Source: Streptomyces sp. NBC_00286 (GTDB lineage Bacteria > Actinomycetota > Actinomycetes > Streptomycetales > Streptomycetaceae). Taken from it: DNA of 64,000 bases. Where the stretch lies: the NCBI RefSeq assembly GCF_036173125.1, contig NZ_CP108054.1, positions 1,364,001-1,428,000 of the forward strand, in the 5' to 3' direction. Position 1 is the stretch's first letter, and each line of letters begins with the position of its first letter. Position numbers and translations under genes: made by a program. Shown here piece by piece: positions 59,171 through 64,000 of this stretch. The notes beneath the pieces were generated by a model. That model saw nothing but the letters and a program-made list of their open reading frames with translations. It made no database searches and was not told where the DNA came from.

Positions 59171-60531
59171 GCGGTCTCCTCCAGGGCACGGCCGGTGGCC
59201 TTGGACCAGTCGGCCGGTCCGCCGTCGAGGACGGCGAGATCCTGATGGCCGGTGCGCTGCAGGAGGCTGGCCGCGGTCATGGCGCGTTCACCGTGGCCGC
59301 AGGCCACGACCGGGCGGTGAGGTGTCTCGCCGCTGCGTTCGGTGAGGTCGCCGAGTTCGATGTGGACCGCGCCGGGGATGTGTGCGGCGATGTGTTCGGC
59401 CTGCTGGCGGATGTCGAGGACGGGGCGCTCGGCGATCCGGTCGGCGGTGAGCAGCTCGATGCGTTCCTGCTTTCTGCCGCCAGCAGTCCAGGCATCCATG
59501 CCGCCGCCGAGGTGTCCCGCCAGCCGCTCGTAGCCGATCTTCAGGGCCTGCCAGGTGAGTTCGGCGAGGTCCTGATCGGGGGTCGTGACGAACACGAGGG
59601 GGGTGTCGTCGGGCAGCAGCCAGCCCAGCCAGGTGGCGAACTGGTCCCGCAGCGGGATGGAGACGGCGCCGGGGATGTGCCCTGCGGCGAAGTCCGCCAC
59701 GGGGCGTACGTCGATGATCTGGGCGCCCTCTCCGATCAGGCGGAGCACCCTGTCCAGGGAGAGCGCAGGGAGAGTCGGGGCCGAGCGGAGAACGGCGGGC
59801 CCGTGCCGGTTCACCTCACTGAGGCGGCCGAAGTACGCGGGGTAGGAGCCGAGGCTGTCGAGCAACTGCCGTACGAAGGTGGCCTCGTCCGGTGCGGCGA
59901 GCAGGGGGTTGGCCCGCTTCTGTGCGGCGATGGTGGTGGTGCGCTCGGCACCCGGCGGTGCGGAGCAGAACGAGCCGGCGCCGTGCGTGGGCCACACGGC
60001 CGTGGTGTCCGGCAGTTCGGCCAGGCGCCGCAGCGAGCGGTACTGGGCGCGGGCCAGCTCTTCCGCGCGGTCGGCGCCGAGCAAGTCCGTGCGGGCGGCC
60101 GAACCGACGATCAGGGAACCGCCGGTGAAGACTCCGAGCTCGCGGGCGCCGTCCAGGAGCAGGAAGGACAGGTGCTCATCGGTGTGGCCCGGGGTGGCCA
60201 GCGCGCGCAAAGTCAGGCCGCCGAGATCCCTCTCGTCACCGTCGGCGAGCGCGGTGTGCGGGAAGACCCGGTTGCCGGCGGCGGAGGCGAGCACGGCGGC
60301 GCCGTCGTCGGCGGCCAGCTGCACCGCACCGGACAGGAAGTCGGCGTGCAGGTGGGTGTCGGCGGCGAAGGCCACCGTGAGACCGCGCCGGTCGGCGGCC
60401 GCGCGCAGGGCACGCAGATCACGGCTCGCATCGACGGCCAGGGCCCGTCCGTCGCCGAGGTCGACGAGGTAGGCGCTGTTGCCCAGACCCTCATCGACCA
60501 GCGGTATCAAGTGATCGTCGGCGAAGCCCAT
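59167..60531 (-). CDS. Metallo-beta-lactamase fold/double rhodanese protein (persulfide dioxygenase-like)
   Basis: A 454-residue fusion. The N-terminal MBL domain has DTHLHADFLSG (H60, H62, D64) and PGHTDEH (H116), like ETHE1/CstB. The FTG-D ligand of ETHE1 reads FTGGSL here, so the third iron ligand is Gly138. Two rhodanese domains follow: the first (IIDVRPVADFAAGHIPGAV) lacks its active cysteine, the second has ACGHGERA with it. Such fusions oxidise persulfides to sulfite and move sulfane sulfur. GGAGG 5 bases before ATG 60531 is a strong ribosome-binding site. It faces the ArsR-rhodanese gene across a palindrome. Confidence 0.85.
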   Translation of the reverse strand: MGFADDHLIPLVDEGLGNSAYLVDLGDGRALAVDASRDLRALRAAADRRGLTVAFAADTHLHADFLSGAVQLAADDGAAVLASAAGNRVFPHTALADGDERDLGGLTLRALATPGHTDEHLSFLLLDGARELGVFTGGSLIVGSAARTDLLGADRAEELARAQYRSLRRLAELPDTTAVWPTHGAGSFCSAPPGAERTTTIAAQKRANPLLAAPDEATFVRQLLDSLGSYPAYFGRLSEVNRHGPAVLRSAPTLPALSLDRVLRLIGEGAQIIDVRPVADFAAGHIPGAVSIPLRDQFATWLGWLLPDDTPLVFVTTPDQDLAELTWQALKIGYERLAGHLGGGMDAWTAGGRKQERIELLTADRIAERPVLDIRQQAEHIAAHIPGAVHIELGDLTERSGETPHRPVVACGHGERAMTAASLLQRTGHQDLAVLDGGPADWSKATGRALEETA

Positions 60532-60584
60532 CGGATCCTCCAGGTGTCACAAAGGTGCGGGTCGCTTCAGCACCCACCCTTAGC

Positions 60585-60602
60585 TACAATATTCCATGGA
60601 AT
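60585..60602 (+). promoter_or_regulatory. -10 element and perfect palindrome controlling the sulfur island
   Basis: TACAAT (60585-60590) is a near-consensus -10. It is followed directly by ATTCCATGGAAT (60591-60602), a perfect 12-bp palindrome on the expected transcription start. ArsR regulators of persulfide genes (BigR, SqrR) bind ATTC/GAAT-type dyads. It lies in the 84-bp divergent gap. Confidence 0.6.
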
Positions 60603-60615
60603 GATGGAGGATGCT

Positions 60616-61284
60616 ATGGGAGACCCCCAGCGCAAAGCCGCGCTGTACGACGCCTTCGCCCGCACCGGCAAGGCACTGAGCAGTGGAAAACGCCTGGAAC
60701 TGCTCGATCTGCTGGCGCAGGGCGAGCGCACCGTCGACGCGCTCGCCAAGGCAGCGGAGCTGAACCTGACCACTGCCTCAGCGCATCTGCAGACCCTGAA
60801 GCAGGCCGGGCTCGTGGCCACCCGCCGCGACGGCGTACGTATCCACTACCGGCTGGCCGGCGACGACGTCGCCGCCCTCTACGCCCTGCTGCGCCAGGTC
60901 GCCCAGACTCACCAGACCGCCGTCGAACCGGCCCGCACCGCCTACCTAGGCACGGACGAAGCCGAGGAGGTCAACCGAGAGGACCTCTTGGCGCGCGCCC
61001 AGGCGGGCGGGGTCGTCATCCTCGACGTCCGCCCGGCCGAGGAGTACGCCGCCGGCCACATCCCCGGCGCGATCTCCATCCCCGTCGACGAACTCGCCGA
61101 ACGCGTCGCGGACCTGCCGGAGGATGCCGAGGTGGTCGCCTACTGTCGCGGCGCCTACTGCGTCCTCGCATACGACGCCGTACGTCTGCTGCACGCCCGT
61201 GGCCGCAAGGCGGTCCGGCTGACCGACGGGATGCTGGAGTGGCGGCTGGCCGAGCTGCCCGTGGACAGCGGGGCCGCCGCGTGA
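60616..61284 (+). CDS. ArsR-family regulator fused to a rhodanese domain
   Basis: The 222-residue protein has a winged helix (RLELLDLLAQGERTVDALAKAAELNLTTASAHLQTLKQAGLV) in residues 26-67 and a rhodanese domain from about 122 (VVILDVRPAEEYAAGHIPGAI) with active-site C177 in YCRGAYC and C182 next to it. No cysteine exists in the DNA-binding half, so any persulfide sensing must use the rhodanese cysteines. ATG 60616 is supported by GGAGG 5 bases upstream; ATG 60604 is an alternative. It likely represses both arms through the palindrome and is relieved when sulfane sulfur accumulates (inference). Confidence 0.87.
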   Translation: MGDPQRKAALYDAFARTGKALSSGKRLELLDLLAQGERTVDALAKAAELNLTTASAHLQTLKQAGLVATRRDGVRIHYRLAGDDVAALYALLRQVAQTHQTAVEPARTAYLGTDEAEEVNREDLLARAQAGGVVILDVRPAEEYAAGHIPGAISIPVDELAERVADLPEDAEVVAYCRGAYCVLAYDAVRLLHARGRKAVRLTDGMLEWRLAELPVDSGAAA

Positions 61285-62429
61285 TCCCCGCACTCGAGGG
61301 CAGCCCCGTCTACCTGGACTACAACTCCACCACCCCGGTCGACCTGCAGGTCACCGAGGCGATGCGCCCGTACCTGGCCGACTGGTTCGGCAACCCCTCC
61401 AGCAGCCACGTCTACGGCGCCGAGCCCCAGCGGGCCCTCGCCCACGCCCGCATCCAGGTCGCCGCACTCATCGGCGCCGACGCGACAGAGATCGTCTTCA
61501 CCGGCTCCGGCTCCGAGGCCGACAACCTCGCCCTGCGCGGCGTCGTACTCGCCGCCAAGACCGACCGCCCGCATGTGATCACCCAGGTCACCGAGCACCC
61601 CGGCATTCTGGAAACCTGCCACGCCCTCGAACGACTCCATCGCACAGAGGTGACGTACCTGCCCGTCGACCGCGACGGCCTGGTCGACCCGGCGGCGCTG
61701 GCCGCCGCACTCACCGAGCGCACCGTCCTGGTCTCGGTCATGGCCGCCAACAACGAGACCGGCGCCCTCCAGCCCATCCCCGAACTGGCCCGCATCACCC
61801 ACGCCCACGGCGCGCTCTTCCACTGCGACGCAGCCCAGGCCGCCGGAAAGATCCCCCTGGACGTACGGGACTTGGGCGTCGACCTCATGACGCTCGTCGG
61901 CCACAAGATGTACGCCCCGAAGGGCATCGCCGCCCTGTACGTCCGCCACGGTGTCGCCCTCGAACCGCTGATCTACGGCGGCGGCCAGGAACGCGGCCTG
62001 CGCTCCGGCACCGAGAACGTCGCCCTCACCGCCGGCCTGGGTGCCGCCGCCCAACTCGCCGTGCAGGAGCTGGCCGACGGCGGCGCACAGCGCATCGCCG
62101 CACTGCGCGACCGACTCCACACCGGCCTGATCGCCCGGCTCCCCGGCCGTATCCATCTGAACGGCCCCGCCGCACCGCGCCTGCCCAACACCCTCAACAT
62201 CAGCATCGACGGCATCCGCGGTCACGAACTCCTCGACGCCGTACCCGAGATCGCCGCCTCCACCGGCTCGGCCTGCCACAGCGGCGACCACCGGCCCTCC
62301 CCGGTACTGAGCGCCATGGGCCTGCCCGAGACCCGCAGTCTCGCCGCGCTCCGCCTGTCCCTCGGCCGCTGGACCACTGCCGACGACATCGACCGGACCG
62401 TCGAGCTGCTCGAACGGGCAGCGAACTGA
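61281..62429 (+). CDS. Cysteine desulfurase (NifS/IscS-like)
   Basis: A 382-residue aminotransferase class V protein with PLP lysine K209 in VGHKMYAPKG, VYLDYNSTTPVD at the start and the mobile-loop nucleophile C332 in STGSACHSGDH. It takes sulfur from cysteine as a persulfide and hands it to acceptors. The GTG at 61281 overlaps the stop of the regulator gene (GTGA), so it is coupled to it. The acceptor here is probably the TusA-like protein just downstream. Confidence 0.92.
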   Translation: MIPALEGSPVYLDYNSTTPVDLQVTEAMRPYLADWFGNPSSSHVYGAEPQRALAHARIQVAALIGADATEIVFTGSGSEADNLALRGVVLAAKTDRPHVITQVTEHPGILETCHALERLHRTEVTYLPVDRDGLVDPAALAAALTERTVLVSVMAANNETGALQPIPELARITHAHGALFHCDAAQAAGKIPLDVRDLGVDLMTLVGHKMYAPKGIAALYVRHGVALEPLIYGGGQERGLRSGTENVALTAGLGAAAQLAVQELADGGAQRIAALRDRLHTGLIARLPGRIHLNGPAAPRLPNTLNISIDGIRGHELLDAVPEIAASTGSACHSGDHRPSPVLSAMGLPETRSLAALRLSLGRWTTADDIDRTVELLERAAN

Positions 62430-62512
62430 TGGCCGCAGAGACGACCGGAAAAAGCATGAAGGGCGAACTGCCCCGCCATCTACGCAGCATCGCCCAGATC
62501 CTGCCGCGATGA
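62429..62512 (+). CDS. 27-codon ORF between the desulfurase and TusA genes
   Basis: ATG 62429 overlaps the desulfurase stop (TGATG) and its own TGA overlaps the tusA-like ATG (ATGA). It encodes 27 residues including MKGELPRHLRSIAQILPR. Perfect fit at both ends suggests translation, either of a real small protein or as a coupling device. The ribosome-binding site is poor. Confidence 0.4.
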   Translation: MAAETTGKSMKGELPRHLRSIAQILPR

Positions 62513-62811
62513 CGACGGCTCCCGTTCCGGCGGCGAACATCACCGTCGATGGCACCGGCCTGCTGTGCGTGACCCTCCTGCTCCGGCTGCGTGATGGCAT
62601 CCAGCATGCGCAGCCGGGCGCAATCGTCCACATCATCGCCACCGACCCGGCGACCCCACTCGACCTGCCCGCCTGGTGCCACATGACCGGCCACATCTAC
62701 CTCGGCCCCGTCCCAGCCCACGACCAGCCGGTGTACGCACTGAGACTGGCCGCCGACGCCCGCCCCACCCGCGCCGACACGCCATGGCACCCTGCCGCGG
62801 AAAGTCACTGA
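62509..62811 (+). CDS. TusA-like sulfurtransferase
   Basis: A 100-residue protein with ITVDGTGLLCVTLLLRL (C20 in the place of the TusA CPxP cysteine), PGAIVHIIATDPA and LPAWCHMTGH with C57. TusA accepts persulfide sulfur from a cysteine desulfurase and relays it, for example to tRNA thiolation or molybdenum cofactor pathways. Here the proline after the cysteine is missing, and the tail is extended by about 25 residues. It ends the plus-strand arm of the island. The partner that receives the sulfur is not encoded nearby. Confidence 0.8.
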   Translation: MTTAPVPAANITVDGTGLLCVTLLLRLRDGIQHAQPGAIVHIIATDPATPLDLPAWCHMTGHIYLGPVPAHDQPVYALRLAADARPTRADTPWHPAAESH

Positions 62812-62944
62812 CCTGGTCACGGGGGCCCGAATGAAGACGGGTGCTGGATAGAGCGGCACCGGCGCCATCGTCCTCGGCCTGGACAGCTCGCTCACCGACG
62901 CACCAGGCGACTGCCGCTTTGGAATCAGTCGCCGACCGGGGCGC
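62812..62944. other. Gap before the aldo/keto reductase remnant; no gene seen
   Basis: No open frame with family features or ribosome-binding site. The right end may hold residual 5' sequence of the reductase pseudogene. Confidence 0.4.
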
Positions 62945-63479
62945 TTCAGGACGGAGCAGCCGCCGTACTCGCTGCTCGCCCGGGGCGTGGAGGTGTCCGT
63001 GCTCCCGGTGTGCCGGCGTTACGGGATGGGCGTGCTGACGTGGAGTCCGCTCGCCTCGGGCTTCCTGTCCGGGGCATACCGCAAGGGTCGGCCCATCGAC
63101 CTGTCCACGGGCCGTGCGGCGCTCGCCCCGGCGCGCTTCGATCCGTCGAATCCCCGAGAACGTCGCCAAGCTGGAAACGGTGGAAAAGCTCGCCCTGCTC
63201 GCGGACAGCCTCGGCTGCTCGCTCCCCCAACTCGCCGTGGCCTTTCCCCTCGCACACCCCGCCGTGACCTCGGTCATCATCGGCCCACGGACCATGGATC
63301 AGCTGGAAGGCCTGCTGAAGGGCGGCGCACTGACCCTGGACGACGACACGCTCGACCAGATCGACGACATCGTGCCGCCCGGATCCAACCAGTACCACCC
63401 CGACGGGGCCTGGCGCGCCCCCGCGCTCGTCGACGTCGCCCAGCGCCGTCGGCCTCTCTCGGAGCGTGCAGCAGGCTGA
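62945..63479 (+). pseudogene. Aldo/keto reductase remnant with frameshift and missing N-terminus
   Basis: TEQPPYSLLARGVEVSVLPVCRRYGMGVLTWSPLASGFLSGAYR is followed, in a different frame, by ENVAKLETVEKLALLADSLGC, AHPAVTSVIIGPRTMDQLEG and the family end. An extra C in a run near 63153 breaks the frame between FDPSNP and ENVAK. The catalytic N-terminal half (Asp/Tyr/Lys/His) is absent. It is dead and further marks this stretch as rearranged. Confidence 0.8.
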
Positions 63480-63550
63480 CCTCCGGCCCAGAAATCTCGT
63501 GGTTGTCCCCTTAAGAGTCGCGGAGCTGCGACCCTTGCGGCTCGCCAACC

Positions 63551-63619
63551 GCGCCCCGTAGGGGGCGCGGGGCTGTATCAAATTGCGGCTCCGCCGCGTA
63601 GGCACGACCAGCCACAACA
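63551..63619. repeat. GC-rich intergenic hairpin repeat, copy 7
   Basis: GCGCCCCGTAGGGGGCGCGG forms the hairpin, then ATCAAATTGCGGCTCCGCCG and CACGACCAGCCACAAC complete the element. It lies between the reductase remnant and the convergent LacI-family gene. Confidence 0.75.
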
Positions 63620-63664
63620 GGCTCGCAGCCGCATACTGCCCCGGGCAGACTCGTCCGCGAACCC

Positions 63665-64000
63665 CTACGCGGACGCGCGCCGCACCAACGTCGTCGGCAG
63701 GACAACGCTGGAGGGCGCCCCCACCAAGCCCTCCTGCGAGCCCGCACCAGCGGACCCGACGGCAGCGGACCCGACGGCAGCGGACCCGGCGTTGAGCCCT
63801 CGCAAGAGCAACCGAGCCATCAACCGACCCATCTCCTCGATGTCCTGACGGACCGTCGTAAGAGACGGGTCGGTCTGCTCTGCAACGGGCAACATGTCGT
63901 CGAACCCGATCAGCGCGACATCCACCGGCACCCGAAGCCCCCGCTCCCGCAACACCCGCAACGCGCCCGAAGCCATCAAGTCGTTCGCGGCGAACACGCC
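63665..64000 (-). CDS. LacI family transcriptional regulator, C-terminal part (runs off the right edge)
   Basis: The visible 111 residues show the periplasmic-binding-protein-like effector domain: VFAANDLMASGALRVLRERGLRVPVDVALIGFDDM and the dimer segment TDPSLTTVRQDIEEMGRLMARLLL. The tail contains an inserted AAVGS repeat (AGSAAVGSAAVGSAGAGS) not typical of the family. The DNA-binding domain and start are outside the window. Effector unknown; it would be a carbohydrate repressor by family. Confidence 0.88.
   Translation of the reverse strand, partial: GVFAANDLMASGALRVLRERGLRVPVDVALIGFDDMLPVAEQTDPSLTTVRQDIEEMGRLMARLLLRGLNAGSAAVGSAAVGSAGAGSQEGLVGAPSSVVLPTTLVRRASA

Noticed and set aside
1-64000. 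tRNA, rRNA or origin of replication
   Set aside because: No cloverleaf with TTCGA-type arm, rRNA core sequence or DnaA-box cluster was noticed by eye. A covariance-model search was not possible.

Overview
The window is very GC-rich DNA with the codon bias, GTG/TTG starts and gene content of a Streptomyces chromosome: an SsgA-like sporulation protein, a WhiB-family regulator, an SCO6745-family protein, an LPFR small protein and hopanoid genes. The gene order (hpnC, a glycan/ABC locus, idi, an SCO6745-type gene, tex, fadBA, endonuclease V, an SsgD-like gene, an ABC-F gene, a UvrA-like gene, a whiB-like gene) matches my recollection of the S. coelicolor SCO67xx region read backwards. No database was searched.

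Layout. 1-352 is the start of a hopanoid operon (hpnC, leaving the window to the left). 746-7815 is a tightly overlapped minus-strand operon: two CDP-alcohol phosphatidyltransferases, a nucleotidyltransferase, a metal-dependent alcohol dehydrogenase, a GT2 glycosyltransferase and a TagGH-like ABC exporter. It looks like a route for making, polymerising and exporting a polyol-phosphate glycolipid or teichoic-type polymer. 8107-20812 holds galE, a methyltransferase-acetyltransferase fusion, idi, an HATPase, an enoyl-CoA hydratase, two DJ-1/PfpI relatives separated by a 9-bp minisatellite, tex and a secreted serine hydrolase. 20816-29283 carries an ABC-F protein, a D-amino-acid oxidase, a BCCT osmolyte transporter and an X-Pro-peptidase-like secreted hydrolase. 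29510-36815 has an M1 peptidase, a MerR regulator and the fadB/fadA and acyl-CoA racemase genes. 36989-54196 contains small enzymes, an SsgA-like gene, an ABC-F plus UvrA-like pair with a leader suggestive of ribosome-mediated attenuation, dimethylargininase, an acyl-ACP desaturase behind three tandem palindromes, a 1370-residue HEAT-repeat protein with large internal and 3'-flanking tandem repeats, a WhiB protein and a VOC protein. 54622-55848 is a Tat-exported GH64 beta-1,3-glucanase behind a LacI-type operator.

From about 55850 the window turns into accessory DNA: a truncated nucleotidyltransferase, a small VOC gene and a frameshifted, truncated IS630 transposase. They are followed by an intact sulfur-handling island (57902-62811): an MFS transporter overlapping a metallo-beta-lactamase/double-rhodanese protein, facing an ArsR-rhodanese fusion regulator, a cysteine desulfurase, a 27-codon ORF and a TusA-like protein, with one perfect palindrome between the two arms. 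An aldo/keto reductase pseudogene and the end of a LacI-family regulator close the window.

The most interesting candidates are (1) the self-contained persulfide-sensing and sulfur-relay island, (2) the polyol-phosphate export operon, in which one phosphatidyltransferase lacks the fourth motif aspartate, (3) the ABC-F leader with a three-codon upstream ORF, (4) the HEAT gene whose last codons are tandemly copied beyond its stop codon, and (5) the triple TACG-N4-CGTA operator before the desaturase. A family of GC-rich hairpin repeats sits in at least seven intergenic gaps.
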